Shown one piece after another: positions 10,770 through 20,328 of a stretch of 64,000 bases of DNA. Every line of letters begins with the position of its first letter. Position 1 is the first letter of the stretch. A model generated the notes under the pieces. That model searched no databases, was not told where the DNA came from, and was given only the letters and a program-made list of their open reading frames with translations. Made by a program: the position numbers and the translations under genes. Origin of the DNA: Sphingomonas sp. CBMAI 2297 (lineage in GTDB: Bacteria > Pseudomonadota > Alphaproteobacteria > Sphingomonadales > Sphingomonadaceae); NCBI RefSeq assembly GCF_029870595.1, contig NZ_JAPDIR010000010.1, forward strand, positions 62,001 through 126,000, written 5' to 3'.

Positions 10770-11258
10770 ATGTTCAACGGTAATAATCGTGGTCGCGATC
10801 GCGACGAACGTCCGGCGATGCCGCCGGCGCCTCCGCAGCAGAGCGGCGGCAATGGGGGCAAGCGCGGCATGTTCTCGGTGATCGGTCCGGACGTGACCGT
10901 CACCGGCAATGTCTCCGCCAGCGCGGACCTGCATATCGACGGCCGGATCGAAGGCGACGTCAATTGCGGCAGCCTGGCCCAGGGGGCCGACAGCCAGGTC
11001 TTCGGCAACGTCACCGCGGAGACCGCTCGCCTCGCCGGCGCGATCGAGGGCACGGTGCGCGTGCGCCAGCTCACGATCGAGCGCTCGGCCAAGATCACCG
11101 GCGATGTCGAATATGAGAACATCACCATCGAGAATGGCGGCCATATCGACGGCCGCCTGAAGCACATGAGCACCGTGCCGGCGGCGGCAGCGGCCCCGGC
11201 GGGCCCCCGCCCGGTCGAGGCGGCGCCTTCCCCCTTCGCGGCGGCGGCGAACGAATAG
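10770..11258 (+). CDS. Bactofilin family cytoskeletal protein
   Basis: 162 aa polymer-forming bactofilin (DUF583). The central beta-helix domain, about residues 33-133, has the repeated G-x-I-x-G-x-V pattern (DLHIDGRIEGDVN; RLAGAIEGTVR; HIDGRLK). It is flanked by disordered Pro/Gly-rich N- and Ala/Pro-rich C-terminal tails, the usual architecture. Bactofilins assemble membrane-associated filaments that position cell-wall enzymes. A good Shine-Dalgarno (GGGGAG) precedes the ATG, and a strong terminator follows the gene. Confidence 0.9.
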   Translation: MFNGNNRGRDRDERPAMPPAPPQQSGGNGGKRGMFSVIGPDVTVTGNVSASADLHIDGRIEGDVNCGSLAQGADSQVFGNVTAETARLAGAIEGTVRVRQLTIERSAKITGDVEYENITIENGGHIDGRLKHMSTVPAAAAAPAGPRPVEAAPSPFAAAANE

Positions 11259-11283
11259 GCGGCGATTTTCTCGCGGAAACGGG

Positions 11284-11322
11284 AAAGGGCGCGCTCCCCG
11301 GCGGAGCGCGCCCTTTCCTTTT
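11284..11322 (+). terminator. Terminator after the bactofilin gene
   Basis: A perfect 14-bp stem (AAAGGGCGCGCTCC/GGAGCGCGCCCTTT) with a five-base loop, followed by CCTTTT. The symmetric A/T flanks could also let it serve the opposite strand, but no minus-strand gene ends here. Confidence 0.8.
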
Positions 11323-11400
11323 GGCGACGGTTCCCCTGGGCGACCGCGCCGCCGCCCATCATCGCCCCGGGACAGGCCCCGGGGCCGCGGCCGGGGCGGC

Positions 11401-11979
11401 CTATAGGCCCTGGATCTTGTCCAGACGCGCCCGCACCGCCGGAACACTCGCCGCCGCGAAGGCCTTGAGCGCCGGCACCGTGCCGTTCGCGGCATAGTCC
11501 CGCATCACCGCCAGCGCCTTCTCCTGCGCCGCTATCTGCTGCGCCTTGTAGGCAGCGTCGAAGTCCGCGCCCGTCGCCTGGCGCAGCGTCTCCAGATTCG
11601 CCGTCTGCTCGGCGCTCGGCCTGGGATCGGGAAGGATCACCGGCATCGCCCGGGCGCCCGCCACCTTCAGCCGGGCGGCCGATTCGGCGTGCGCCCGCGC
11701 CATCGCCTGGCCGAAATCCCTGAGCGCGGGCATGGTCGCCTTTTGCCGGGCGAGCTCGCCCGCCGTCACCGCATAGGCATCGCCCGCACCGACGGCATCG
11801 GCAAAGTCCTGGCCGGTCATGGCCGCGGCGCCGGCCACGACATTCGCATCGCTGCCGTTTTCGGGGACGATCGTGTCGCTGGCGATGATGTTGTCGACCG
11901 TGGTGATCGGCGCGCTGCCGCCACAGGCGCCCAGCGCGACGGCCGGGCCCAGGCCCAGCGCGAAGAAGTATCGGTTCAT
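11401..11979 (-). CDS. DUF4142-type exported lipoprotein
   Basis: 192 aa. The ATG at 11979 has AGGAGG eight bases upstream, and the protein begins with a signal peptide ending in a lipobox (LGAC). The C-terminal half is alpha-helical and resembles DUF4142 ferritin-like exported proteins: a helical pair of the form FG..MA..HA.... (residues about 105-120), then helices around LETLRQATGADFDAAY. Function is unknown; related proteins are often induced by stress in alphaproteobacteria. It is a single-gene unit. Confidence 0.8.
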   Translation of the reverse strand: MNRYFFALGLGPAVALGACGGSAPITTVDNIIASDTIVPENGSDANVVAGAAAMTGQDFADAVGAGDAYAVTAGELARQKATMPALRDFGQAMARAHAESAARLKVAGARAMPVILPDPRPSAEQTANLETLRQATGADFDAAYKAQQIAAQEKALAVMRDYAANGTVPALKAFAAASVPAVRARLDKIQGL

Positions 11980-12072
11980 CCAGGCATCCTCCTGTTTCAG
12001 CAAAGGAACGCGAGCATGCGGGCGCCGTTCCGGCTATCGTGGCGCGACGCGGCGAAGCGAGGGAGATACCGA

Positions 12073-12528
12073 ATGACCGACTGGACTCAGGCTCATGAGG
12101 GCGGCTGCCGCTGCGGCGCGCTGCGCTTCCGCCTGACCGGCGCGCCGATGCTCACCAGCGCCTGCCATTGCACGGGCTGCCAGAAGATGACCGGCAGCGC
12201 CTTCTCGCTGACGCTGACCATGCCCGCCGCCGGCTTCGCGCTGCTCCAGGGCGAACCGGTGATCGGCGGCCTGCACGGCCCGGTCGCCCATCATTATCAC
12301 TGCGATCGCTGCAAGAGCTGGGTCTTCACCCGCGCCGAGGGGATCGACTGGTTCGTCAATGTCCGAACGACGATGCTCGATGCGCCCGACGACGCCCCGC
12401 CCTTCCTCGAGACCTGGACGGACGAGAAGCTCCCCTGGGTCGAGACCGGTGCCGCGAAGCGCTATCCGGGCGATCCCGACTGGAGCGACTGGGACAGGCT
12501 CACCGGGGAATATGCCGCTCGCGCCTGA
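12073..12528 (+). CDS. GFA / CENP-V family zinc protein
   Basis: 151 aa with the zinc-ligand pattern of the glutathione-dependent formaldehyde-activating (GFA) fold: GGCRCGALRF near residue 11, SACHCTGCQKMTGS near 30 and CDRCKSW near 77. Members bind zinc, and true Gfa binds glutathione. Most members, like this one, have no assigned substrate. I start at the ATG at 12073 because the conserved domain begins ten residues later; the open frame extends upstream but without family similarity. Confidence 0.85.
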   Translation: MTDWTQAHEGGCRCGALRFRLTGAPMLTSACHCTGCQKMTGSAFSLTLTMPAAGFALLQGEPVIGGLHGPVAHHYHCDRCKSWVFTRAEGIDWFVNVRTTMLDAPDDAPPFLETWTDEKLPWVETGAAKRYPGDPDWSDWDRLTGEYAARA

Positions 12529-12603
12529 ACCCGCCTCCGGCAGCTCCGCCCGCGCGGAGAGGGAGAAGGAGATGGTGCCCCTGGGGGTAAGGCGAGCCCC
12601 GAC

Positions 12604-13848
12604 TCAGCGGAGCCGCAATACCGCCGTGGCCGCGGAAGGCAGATCGGCCCGCTCCAGCAGGGACTGCTCGATCGCCAGCCCTGTCCGGGCGACCTTGCCC
12701 GAATAGGCCGTCCGGCCGTTCACGATCACCTGTACCGGCCGATCGAGGTCGAGCAGACGGTCGGAAAGGCGCAGCGTCATGCCCGACGGAACGGCGCCGG
12801 TCAGCGTGATGGCCTGGCCCTGGACCGTCGCGACAATCTCGTCGCCGGCCTTCGCCGCCGCCGCATCGGGGATGCGGAGCCAGTAGAAACGGTCGTGCGT
12901 CACGTCATCCTGCCGCCAGACGATGCGCTTCGGCCAGGGATCGCGCGTGAAGCCCGCCATCCAGGGCAGCGCCTCGGCATCCTTGCGGTCCATCCAGTGC
13001 GGCAGGCCCGGATAGATGCGCGACATATGGACATAGCCGCCCGGATCGGCCGCGTGCAGCCGGTCGAGCTCCGCGGTCTTGTCCGCGGCGATCTTGTTGC
13101 GGTCATAGGCGTCGTCGGCGCCGCCCATGAAGATCGCGAAGGGCAGGTTGCGCAGGCCGAGCACCGAGGATTCGTTCGGATGGCCCGCCATCATCGCCGC
13201 CGCGGCAAAGCGATCGGCCATGCGCGGCGCCAGCTGCCACACGCCGTCGCCACCCGCCGAATAGCCCATCAGATAGACGCGGTTGGGATCGGCGCCATTC
13301 GCCGCCACCTGCGCGTCGATCAACGCCTGGAACAGCGGGTCGATATGCCCCTCATGCCACAGGTTCCAGCTATCGGTCGGCGCGCGCGGGGCCAGGTAAA
13401 TGCCCTCGGCCGGCGCGTAGAGGCCGATCTGGTTCCGCCACTGCTGGTCGTTCAGCGCCGGCGGAGCATTGCCGCCGCCATGCATGGAGATCCACAGGCT
13501 GCGCTTGCCCGGCGCCGCGTTACCGAAGATCTTGCTTTCCCATTTCAGCGTCTTGTCGCCGATGGTGATCCGCTGCGCGGCGATCGCCTCGGCCGAACGC
13601 GCCGCGACCGCGCGCAGGCGGGCCGCACCCAGCAACGCCGACGCGCGATCCGCCTCCGCCCTGCGCAGCGGGCGGGCAAGCGCCGGATCGTCGAGCCGCC
13701 GTCCGGCTTCGGGCCTGGCCAGCCATGCCGCGATCGCGGCGACCGGCGCCCCGGCGCCGGCATGGCGAGCCGTAGCCGGCGCCATCGGGAAGAGGAGCGC
13801 CGGAGCGAGCAGGGCGGCGAGGAGGGTGCGGAGCGCGGCAATGGACAT
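12604..13848 (-). CDS. Secreted alpha/beta hydrolase (esterase/peptidase type)
   Basis: 414 aa with an N-terminal signal peptide (about 27 residues). The hydrolase core shows an oxyanion-hole HGGG at about residue 126 and the nucleophile elbow GYSAGG at about residue 199. An Asp in the GGADDAYD segment and a His in the GLPHWMD segment plausibly complete the triad. A C-terminal beta-rich domain of about 100 residues follows. This resembles PHB-depolymerase-like or prolyl-oligopeptidase-like esterases. The substrate cannot be told from sequence. Periplasmic or secreted. Confidence 0.8.
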   Translation of the reverse strand: MSIAALRTLLAALLAPALLFPMAPATARHAGAGAPVAAIAAWLARPEAGRRLDDPALARPLRRAEADRASALLGAARLRAVAARSAEAIAAQRITIGDKTLKWESKIFGNAAPGKRSLWISMHGGGNAPPALNDQQWRNQIGLYAPAEGIYLAPRAPTDSWNLWHEGHIDPLFQALIDAQVAANGADPNRVYLMGYSAGGDGVWQLAPRMADRFAAAAMMAGHPNESSVLGLRNLPFAIFMGGADDAYDRNKIAADKTAELDRLHAADPGGYVHMSRIYPGLPHWMDRKDAEALPWMAGFTRDPWPKRIVWRQDDVTHDRFYWLRIPDAAAAKAGDEIVATVQGQAITLTGAVPSGMTLRLSDRLLDLDRPVQVIVNGRTAYSGKVARTGLAIEQSLLERADLPSAATAVLRLR

Positions 13849-13964
13849 GCCGCCGCCCTAGCCGGATAACGCTACGGATACATGCCGGAAATATGACCAA
13901 AACGGGTCACCGGCCGTCCCGCCATCGCTGGCCCCGGCGGGGATGGCCCGGCCGGGCTCCAAGT

Positions 13965-14309
13965 CTAGCATTTCAGCGGATCATGCCCCCAGTTCATCAG
14001 CGAATAGCGCCAGCGCGAGGTGGGAATGCGATATTCCTCATGCGGCCCCTGCGCGCGGTGGCGGGCGACGAAGCCGACCACCTTGCGCATATGCGCATAG
14101 TCGCCGCCGTCGAGATCCGCCTCTCGCGTCCGCAGGATGCCGACGATCCGGCGGCCGGAGGCATGACCCACGCTCTCCCCGCCGTCCCGCTTGAGGCCGA
14201 CCTTGCGGCTCTCCGCCGTCTCCAGCCATTCCTCGATCTCTTCCGGCGTCATGTTCACCACTTCGTGGAACTTGCGCCGGATCTCCTCATGGTCGTCGCG
14301 TTGGGCCAC
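13965..14309 (-). CDS. DUF3140 family protein
   Basis: About 114 aa from a GTG at 14309, which has GGAG six bases upstream. An ATG ten codons earlier is possible but has no ribosome binding site. The N-terminal part carries the DUF3140 pattern (FHEVVNMTPEEIEEWLETAES) and the C-terminus has a trp/tyr-rich segment (SRWRYSLMNWGHDP). Proteins of this family are annotated as DNA-binding in some genomes, without firm evidence. Function unknown. Confidence 0.8.
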   Translation of the reverse strand: MAQRDDHEEIRRKFHEVVNMTPEEIEEWLETAESRKVGLKRDGGESVGHASGRRIVGILRTREADLDGGDYAHMRKVVGFVARHRAQGPHEEYRIPTSRWRYSLMNWGHDPLKC

Positions 14310-14383
14310 CCGTTTCTCCGTTAACCGCATGTTACCCATGCGTAACGGTTCGCCCTATCCGGGGTTTCCCGTAGCGGCGGATT

Positions 14384-15799
14384 TTATCCGGCCGCATCGG
14401 TGTAAGTTTCTCCGACAGGTGGCAGCGCGATCCGCGCCGCGATGCCGGTCGCGCCGACCAGCAGCAGCGCGGCGAGCGCGATCCTCAGGCCGCGCCGTGG
14501 CAGGGGGGTGCCCGCCATCAGCGCGACGGCGAGCCCGGTCGCGAGCATCGCCCACAGATGGTAGCGATAGTCGGCGGCCACGCTGATCACCAGAAAGGCC
14601 AGCTCGGTCAGCACCGCGGACAGCGCGAGCGTGACCGCGAGCCGGCTCCGCTGGTCCTCGCGCCGCCAGGCCAGCGCCAGCACCGCCAGCGCCGCGACCA
14701 GCCACGATATCGGCGCGCCGAGCGGGCTTTCGGCAAGCGTCCCCGCAAGCCGCTGGAACGGCGCGATCCGCGGCGAGGGCGAGGCGATTCCCAGCCTGTT
14801 GGGCTCCGAATCCGATTGCGGCTCGGCCAGCGGGTAGCGCCAGGGGACCAGCCAGCGCATCGTCGCATTCCAATGCGCCAGCCGATGCTCGGCATAGGCG
14901 ACCGGGTGGCGCGCGATCGTCACCAGCCAGGCCTCGGTGAGCTTGCGGCCCGGCGCAGTGATCGCCAGCCCCTCCGCGACGAAATCGCAGCGATCGCCGA
15001 GCGGATCCCAGAGCATCGGCCGGATGCACCGTTCCGCCTCCGCCGCCTGCCATACCGGTGCCGGCAGCACCGGCACCGCCTCGGCGCCGGCATGATGCGC
15101 GATCCCGGCCAGGTCATAGGTCGGCAGCGCCCGCCCAACCTCGCTGGCGCCGGCGCGCAGCAGGCCGTGATTGACCAGCGGCAGCACCGCGAGCACCGCG
15201 ATCATCGCCGCCAGCATCATCGCCCCGCGCCGCACCGGGCGTCGCCACGTCCCCGCCCCGAGCAGCCCGAAGGCAAGCGGCACGGTGGCGAACACCGCAT
15301 TGATGCGGACGAGCGTCGCATAGAGCAGCAACAGGCCGATCAGCAGCGCCGCCGCGCGCGGCAGCGGCAGGTCCCGCAGCCGCCACCAGGCGGCGAGCCC
15401 GGTGGCGGCGAGCAGCGCACCCGCCATCTGCGCATCCTTCAGCACCGCCACCTGCCAGCCGGCGATCGGCGGCCAGATGCCGAGCAACAGCACCGCGCCC
15501 GCCGCGATCCGCGCGCCCTGCCGGGCCAGCGCCGCCGCGAACAGGCCCAGGCCGGCCCAGCAAGACAGAGTCTGCAGCACGAACATCGGCGCCTGGCCGG
15601 GCCAGCCCGCCGCATGGAACAGCGCCCAGAGGCGCGCCATCGCCGGCGGGTGCCAGTCATCATAGCTGCCGGAGCGCAGCTGGGCATATTGGTTGACGGT
15701 GTCGAACATCGCGATGCCCGGCCAGAAGCAGGCGAGCATGGCGAGGCAGAGCAGCGATGCGGCGAGCGCCGCCCGGACCGCGGGCGACACACGGCTCAA
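14384..15799 (-). CDS. Polytopic membrane protein, GT-C glycosyltransferase-like
   Basis: About 471 aa with some ten to eleven hydrophobic segments. After the first helix comes a loop with MFDTVNQYAQLRSGSYDDWH and Pro-Pro, reminiscent of the first periplasmic loop of GT-C enzymes, where an acidic residue acts on a lipid-linked sugar. I start at a TTG at 15799 because GGAG lies seven bases upstream and the previous stop is only 10 nt away; a GTG at 15790 is less well placed. Specificity is unknown and the enzymatic assignment is tentative. Confidence 0.65.
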   Translation of the reverse strand: MSRVSPAVRAALAASLLCLAMLACFWPGIAMFDTVNQYAQLRSGSYDDWHPPAMARLWALFHAAGWPGQAPMFVLQTLSCWAGLGLFAAALARQGARIAAGAVLLLGIWPPIAGWQVAVLKDAQMAGALLAATGLAAWWRLRDLPLPRAAALLIGLLLLYATLVRINAVFATVPLAFGLLGAGTWRRPVRRGAMMLAAMIAVLAVLPLVNHGLLRAGASEVGRALPTYDLAGIAHHAGAEAVPVLPAPVWQAAEAERCIRPMLWDPLGDRCDFVAEGLAITAPGRKLTEAWLVTIARHPVAYAEHRLAHWNATMRWLVPWRYPLAEPQSDSEPNRLGIASPSPRIAPFQRLAGTLAESPLGAPISWLVAALAVLALAWRREDQRSRLAVTLALSAVLTELAFLVISVAADYRYHLWAMLATGLAVALMAGTPLPRRGLRIALAALLLVGATGIAARIALPPVGETYTDAAG

Positions 15800-15809
15800 T
15801 GCGAGGCTC

Positions 15810-16211
15810 CTAGCCGATCTTGCGGCCGAACACGGGGCGCGGCGGGGCATCGCCGTGCGGGAAGGCGAGCGGCCGTTCGGGGCCCCTCTCCGGCATCGCT
15901 TCGCCGGCCTCGGCCTTGCGCGCCAGATAGCGGGCGAGCGCGGCATCGGCGTCGAAGCTCGATGCTTCCTCTTCCTCCGCCTCGCCGCCCTTCGCCTCGG
16001 ACGGGCCGCGCGGCGTGATCGTCAGCTTGAGCAGCCGGAAGGCGAGCGGGATGCAGAAGATCAGCCCGACCGCGCCCAATCCGAGCACCGTCGGCCCCAG
16101 CCCCTGGCTGAGCGATCCGCCGTTCCAGCCTTCGAGGCCGGTGAAATAGAACAGCAGCCCCCCGATGAAGACGAGGGGCAGCAGCGACAGGATCAGCTTG
16201 AACATGCGCAC
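15810..16211 (-). CDS. Small two-TM membrane protein
   Basis: 133 aa from a GTG at 16211 with GGAG seven bases upstream; the ATG two codons later is an alternative. Two hydrophobic helices occupy about residues 5-25 and 40-65. An acidic stretch (GGEAEEEEASS) and a proline-rich cytoplasmic tail follow. I do not recognise the family. It lies 10 nt upstream of the GT-C-like gene, so the two form an operon. Confidence 0.65.
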   Translation of the reverse strand: MRMFKLILSLLPLVFIGGLLFYFTGLEGWNGGSLSQGLGPTVLGLGAVGLIFCIPLAFRLLKLTITPRGPSEAKGGEAEEEEASSFDADAALARYLARKAEAGEAMPERGPERPLAFPHGDAPPRPVFGRKIG

Positions 16212-16274
16212 GCCGAATCTCCGACCAGTTCGGGCGAACATGGCAGGAGATCGGCAACAAAGCGTGAAGACCGC

Positions 16275-17672
16275 CTAGATGTGGAGCGCGCGGCCATAGG
16301 CGCCGAGCACGGCTTCGTGCATCGTCTCGCTGATCGTCGGGTGCGGGAACACCGTCTCCATCAGCTCCGCCTCGGTCGTCTCCAGCGTCTTGCCGATCGT
16401 ATAGCCCTGGATCATCTCGGTCACTTCCGCGCCGATCATGTGCGCGCCGAGCAGTTCCCCGGTCTTGGCGTCGAACACCGTCTTCACGAAGCCCTCTGCC
16501 TCGCCCAGCGCAATCGCCTTGCCGTTGCCGATGAAGGGGAAGTTGCCGACCTTCACCTCATAGCCGGCTTCCTTGGCCTTGGCCTCGGTCAGGCCGACCG
16601 ACGCGATCTGCGGGTGGCAATAGGTGCAGCCCGGGATGTTGCGCACGTCCATCGCGTGCGGGTGCTTGCCGGCGATCGCCTCGGCGGCGATCACGCCTTC
16701 ATGGCTCGCCTTGTGCGCAAGGAACGGCGGCGCGGTGACGTCGCCGATCGCATAGAGGCCGGGCACGTTGGTCTTGCAGGCCGCGTCGGTGACGATGTGG
16801 CCGCGCTCGGTCTTCACGCCCAGCGTCTCCAGCCCGATATTCTCGGTGTTCGGCACGATGCCGACCGCGACGATGACGTGGCTGAACTCCTCGACGGTGA
16901 CCTTGCCGTCCTTGCCCTTGATCGAAGCCTTCACGCCCGTGCCGGTCACGTCGATCTTCTCGACGCCGGTCGCGGTGCGGATGTCCATGCCCTGCTTCTT
17001 GAACTGCTTCTCGAGATGCGCGGAAACGTCCTTGTCCTCCACCGGCACGATCCGGTCGAGCATCTCGACGATGGTCACTTGGCTGCCCATGTCGTTGTAG
17101 AAGCTGGCGAACTCGACGCCGATCGCGCCCGAGCCGATGACGAGCAGCTTGGTCGGCATCTCCGGCGGAGTCATCGCCGTGCGATAGGTCCAGATGCGCT
17201 TGCCGTCGGCCGGAGCAAAGGGCAGGTCGCGGGCGCGGGCGCCGGTCGCGACGATGATATTCTTCGCCTCGATATCGGTCTTCTTGCCGTCGTCACCGGT
17301 GACCGTGAGCTTGCCCGGCGCGGTCAGCACGCCGGTGCCGAAATGCACCGCGATCTTGTTCTTCTTCATCAGGTGCGTGACGCCCTGGTTGAGCTGCTTG
17401 GCGACGCCGCGCGAGCGCTTCACCACTGCTTCCAGGTCGGCGCTGATCTTCTCGGCGACCAGGCCGTAATCCTTGGCGTGCTGCATATAGTGATAGATCT
17501 CGGACGAGCGGAGCAGCGCCTTGGTGGGGATGCAGCCCCAGTTGAGGCAGATGCCGCCCAGCAGCTCGCGCTCGACGATCGCCGTCTTGAGGCCCAGCTG
17601 CGCGGCGCGGATCGCCGCCACATAGCCGCCGGGGCCGGAGCCGAGCACGATCACGTCATAGGTGTCAGCCAA
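16275..17672 (-). CDS. lpd: Dihydrolipoyl dehydrogenase (E3)
   Basis: 465 aa FAD flavoprotein that reoxidises dihydrolipoyl groups of 2-oxoacid dehydrogenase complexes, passing electrons to NAD+. It shows the FAD-binding GSGPGGYVAA, the redox disulphide GGICLNWGCIPTKA, an NAD-binding GSGAIGVEFA and the C-terminal catalytic HPHPTISE segment (here FPHPTISE). It lies in the same minus-strand run as a thioesterase, a small membrane protein and the E2 subunit gene, consistent with a pyruvate dehydrogenase role. The E1 genes are not in the window. Confidence 0.97.
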   Translation of the reverse strand: MADTYDVIVLGSGPGGYVAAIRAAQLGLKTAIVERELLGGICLNWGCIPTKALLRSSEIYHYMQHAKDYGLVAEKISADLEAVVKRSRGVAKQLNQGVTHLMKKNKIAVHFGTGVLTAPGKLTVTGDDGKKTDIEAKNIIVATGARARDLPFAPADGKRIWTYRTAMTPPEMPTKLLVIGSGAIGVEFASFYNDMGSQVTIVEMLDRIVPVEDKDVSAHLEKQFKKQGMDIRTATGVEKIDVTGTGVKASIKGKDGKVTVEEFSHVIVAVGIVPNTENIGLETLGVKTERGHIVTDAACKTNVPGLYAIGDVTAPPFLAHKASHEGVIAAEAIAGKHPHAMDVRNIPGCTYCHPQIASVGLTEAKAKEAGYEVKVGNFPFIGNGKAIALGEAEGFVKTVFDAKTGELLGAHMIGAEVTEMIQGYTIGKTLETTEAELMETVFPHPTISETMHEAVLGAYGRALHI

Positions 17673-17704
17673 GGGGGAAGTCCTTCCGCTTAATTGGTTC
17701 TGTA

Positions 17705-18112
17705 TCAGATAGGGTTGGCCGGGATCGCGTCCACGGGCCGCGGCCGCTTGTGCTCGTCCACCGCGACGAACACGAACTGCGCCTGGGTGACCAGGCAGCT
17801 TTCCTCGGAGTGGCGGGCGCGGCGCCAGGACTGGACGTCGATCGTCATCGAGGTGCGCCCCACCTTCACGATATCGGCGAACACCGAGACTTCGTCGCCC
17901 ACCGAGACCGGCGCGTGGAACTTCATGCCCTCCACCGCGACGGTGACCGCCCGCCCGCGCGAATGGCGCGCGGCGACCAGGCCCGCGGCCAGGTCCATCT
18001 GGCCCATCAGCCAGCCGCCGAAGATGTCGCCATAGGCATTGGCGTCCGCGGGCATGGTGCTCACGCGGATCGCGGGCTGCTGCTGCGGGGGCGTCGCGCC
18101 GCCCTCAACCAT
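17705..18112 (-). CDS. Acyl-CoA thioesterase, hotdog fold (YciA-like)
   Basis: 135 aa with the YciA/BACH pattern: MPADANAYGDIFGGWLMGQMD at about residues 20-40, where the Asp and Gly line the active site, followed by the VGD motif (VSVGDEVSVFADI). It hydrolyses acyl-CoA thioesters; the chain-length preference is not readable. Its start overlaps the preceding small membrane-protein gene by 8 nt, so it is translationally coupled and sits between the E2 and E3 genes. Confidence 0.9.
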   Translation of the reverse strand: MVEGGATPPQQQPAIRVSTMPADANAYGDIFGGWLMGQMDLAAGLVAARHSRGRAVTVAVEGMKFHAPVSVGDEVSVFADIVKVGRTSMTIDVQSWRRARHSEESCLVTQAQFVFVAVDEHKRPRPVDAIPANPI

Positions 18113-18329
18113 CGGCGCGCGGCTCCGTGCCGGCGAGCCGGGCCTTGTCCTCGGCGAACGCCCGGCGCACCGGGCCGACGCCCATCAGCACCACGGCGAT
18201 CATGCAGGCATAGCCGACCAGCCAGATGTCCCCGGTCGCGCGCGGATAGGACCACGCCGCCGCGGCCGAGATCAGCGCCGCGGCGAGCAGCCCGATCGCG
18301 ATGTGCACCACTTCGATCAGCACGCGCAT
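18105..18329 (-). CDS. Small membrane protein between E2 and thioesterase genes
   Basis: 74 aa with two hydrophobic helices (about residues 8-26 and 36-54) and a charged tail. A strong Shine-Dalgarno (GGAGGG) lies seven bases before the ATG, and the 3' end overlaps the thioesterase gene by 8 nt. Both features support a real gene. No family recognised. Confidence 0.7.
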   Translation of the reverse strand: MRVLIEVVHIAIGLLAAALISAAAAWSYPRATGDIWLVGYACMIAVVLMGVGPVRRAFAEDKARLAGTEPRADG

Positions 18330-18345
18330 TGCCGCGCCCTCCGGT

Positions 18346-19644
18346 TCAGGCGATCATCCCGAAGGGATTCTCGACCAGTTCCTTGAAGATCTTCATCATC
18401 TCGGCGCCGTCGGCCCCGTCGATCGCCCGGTGATCGAAGCTGCCGGTGGCCGACATCACCGTCGCCACGCCCAGCGCGTCGTCGACGATATAGGGGCGCT
18501 TCTCGCCCGCGCCGATCGCCATGATCATGCCCTGGGGCGGATTGATCACCGCTTCGAACTGCTTGATCCCGAACATGCCCATGTTCGAAAGCGAGGCGGT
18601 GCCGCCCTGATATTCCTCGGGCTTCAGCTTGCCGTCGCGCGCACGGGCCGCCAGGTCCTTCATCTCGGTCGAGATCGCCGAGACCGCCTTGTTCGCGGCG
18701 TCGCGGATGATCGGGGTGATCAGCCCGGTCGGAGTCGAGACCGCGACCGACACGTCCGAGCGGCTGTACTTGATCAGCTGGTCGCCGGTGTAGGTGACGT
18801 TGCACTTGGGCGCCTGGGCCAGCGCCACGCCGAGCGCCTTGATCAGCAGGTCGTTGACCGAGAGCTTGATGCCGCGCGCCTCGAGCGCCTTGTTCAGGTC
18901 GCCGCGCAGCTTGAGCAGCGCGTCGAGCCGGATGTCGAGCGTGAGGTAGATGTGCGGGACGGTCTGCTTCGACTCGGTGAGCCGGCGCGCGATCGTCTTG
19001 CGGATGTTCGAGAGCTTCTCGGCCTCGTGCGGGATCGATTCGTCCCACCAGACCGGCTTGTGCTCGGCCGGGGCGGCAGCCGGCGCGGCCGGGGCCGAGG
19101 CGGCGGCAGCGGCCGGAGCGGCGGCAACGGGCGCGGCGCCGGGCTTGGCACCCTCGACATCGGCCTTGACGATGCGGCCGTTCGGGCCCGAGCCGGCGAC
19201 GCCGGCCAGGTCGACGCCCTTCTCGGCGGCAATGCGCTTGGCGAGCGGGCTCGCCTTCACGCGGTCGCCCGAGGCGGCCTGGGCCTGGGCGGGCGCCGGA
19301 GTCGGCGCGGGCGCAGCGGCGGCCGGAGTCGCTGCCGGCGCGGGAGCCGGCGCAGCCGCCGGAGCGGGAGCCGGCGCGGCGGCGGCCGAGGAGACGTCCT
19401 CGCCCTCGCCCGCCAGCACCGCGATCACGGTGCCGACCTTCACATTGTCGGTGCCCTCGGGGACGAGGATCTTGGCGATCACGCCTTCGTCCACCGCTTC
19501 GAACTCCATGGTCGCCTTGTCGGTCTCGATCTCGGCCATGAGGTCGCCGGACTTCACCGTATCGCCCTCCTTCACGAGCCACTTGGCGAGGGTACCCTCT
19601 TCCATGGTGGGAGAAAGCGCCGGCATCTTGATTTCGATCGACAT
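18346..19644 (-). CDS. pdhC: Dihydrolipoamide acetyltransferase, E2 of pyruvate dehydrogenase
   Basis: 432 aa core enzyme that transfers acetyl groups from lipoate to CoA. The N-terminal lipoyl domain has the lipoylation motif ETDKATMEF (Lys at about residue 43). It is followed by an Ala/Pro linker, a peripheral subunit-binding domain ([14 protein letters not shown]) and the catalytic domain ending [13 protein letters not shown] with the active-site His. I chose the ATG at 19644 ([18 protein letters not shown]), the usual E2 start. It is in a cluster with lpd; E1 subunits must be encoded elsewhere. Confidence 0.95.
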   Translation of the reverse strand: MSIEIKMPALSPTMEEGTLAKWLVKEGDTVKSGDLMAEIETDKATMEFEAVDEGVIAKILVPEGTDNVKVGTVIAVLAGEGEDVSSAAAAPAPAPAAAPAPAPAATPAAAAPAPTPAPAQAQAASGDRVKASPLAKRIAAEKGVDLAGVAGSGPNGRIVKADVEGAKPGAAPVAAAPAAAAASAPAAPAAAPAEHKPVWWDESIPHEAEKLSNIRKTIARRLTESKQTVPHIYLTLDIRLDALLKLRGDLNKALEARGIKLSVNDLLIKALGVALAQAPKCNVTYTGDQLIKYSRSDVSVAVSTPTGLITPIIRDAANKAVSAISTEMKDLAARARDGKLKPEEYQGGTASLSNMGMFGIKQFEAVINPPQGMIMAIGAGEKRPYIVDDALGVATVMSATGSFDHRAIDGADGAEMMKIFKELVENPFGMIA

Positions 19645-19774
19645 GAAGGTTCCCGTTGTTGGAGCCCTGAACAGGTTCGGGCCCTCTTTGCGCCGCCCCC
19701 GCCCCGGGTCAAGAGACGCGCTTGCAGGAAATGACGCTACGGGGCACGTAACGCACGACCAAGAGGAACCTTCC

Positions 19775-20230
19775 ATGCGCACCTATCTGGTGGTGATCGA
19801 CGAGAGTCCGGAGGCGGAGATCGCGCTGCGCTTCGCCGCGCGGCGTGCCGTGAAGACCGGCGGGAACGTCGAAATCCTCGCGCTAATCCCCAAGCCGGAC
19901 TTCGTCCAATGGGGCGGCGTGATGGCGACGATCGAGGAGGAAGCGCGCGAACGCGCCGAGGCGCTGGTCGCCCGCGCCGCCGGCACGCTGTTCGCCGAAT
20001 CGGGGCTCCAGCCCTCGATCACCGTGCGCGAGGGCGACGGCCCCCGGATCGTCCGCGAGATGATCGCCGCCAATCGCGACATCGCCGCCCTGGTGCTCGG
20101 CGCCGCGGCGAGCGGGCCGCCGGGGCCGATGGTCGCGCATTTCTCCGGATCGGACGCGGGCAAGCTGCCGGTGCCGCTGATGGTGATTCCCGGGGCGCTC
20201 GACATGGACGCGATCGACCGGCTGAGCTGA
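19775..20230 (+). CDS. Universal stress protein (UspA family)
   Basis: 151 aa single-domain UspA-like protein. The N-terminal strand with Asp ([10 protein letters not shown]) and the C-terminal segment around [12 protein letters not shown] and PVPLMVIPG match the fold. The ATP-binding G-x2-G-x9-G-S motif is imperfect, so nucleotide binding is uncertain. The ATG at 19775 is preceded by AGAGGAA. It is divergent from the E2 gene. Confidence 0.85.
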   Translation: MRTYLVVIDESPEAEIALRFAARRAVKTGGNVEILALIPKPDFVQWGGVMATIEEEARERAEALVARAAGTLFAESGLQPSITVREGDGPRIVREMIAANRDIAALVLGAAASGPPGPMVAHFSGSDAGKLPVPLMVIPGALDMDAIDRLS

Positions 20231-20328
20231 ACGCCCGCGAGCGGCGCGCCCCATTTTGCCCTCCGGCCTCGCGGCGGGGGACGGTGAGGGCGATTGACCC
20301 ATCCCCCCTCGCCCGCCACTTTCGCCGC

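Noticed and set aside
18317..19582. 421-codon minus-strand frame overlapping the E2 gene in another phase
   Set aside because: It is an out-of-phase reading of the acetyltransferase gene, full of Arg and Gly with no domain.
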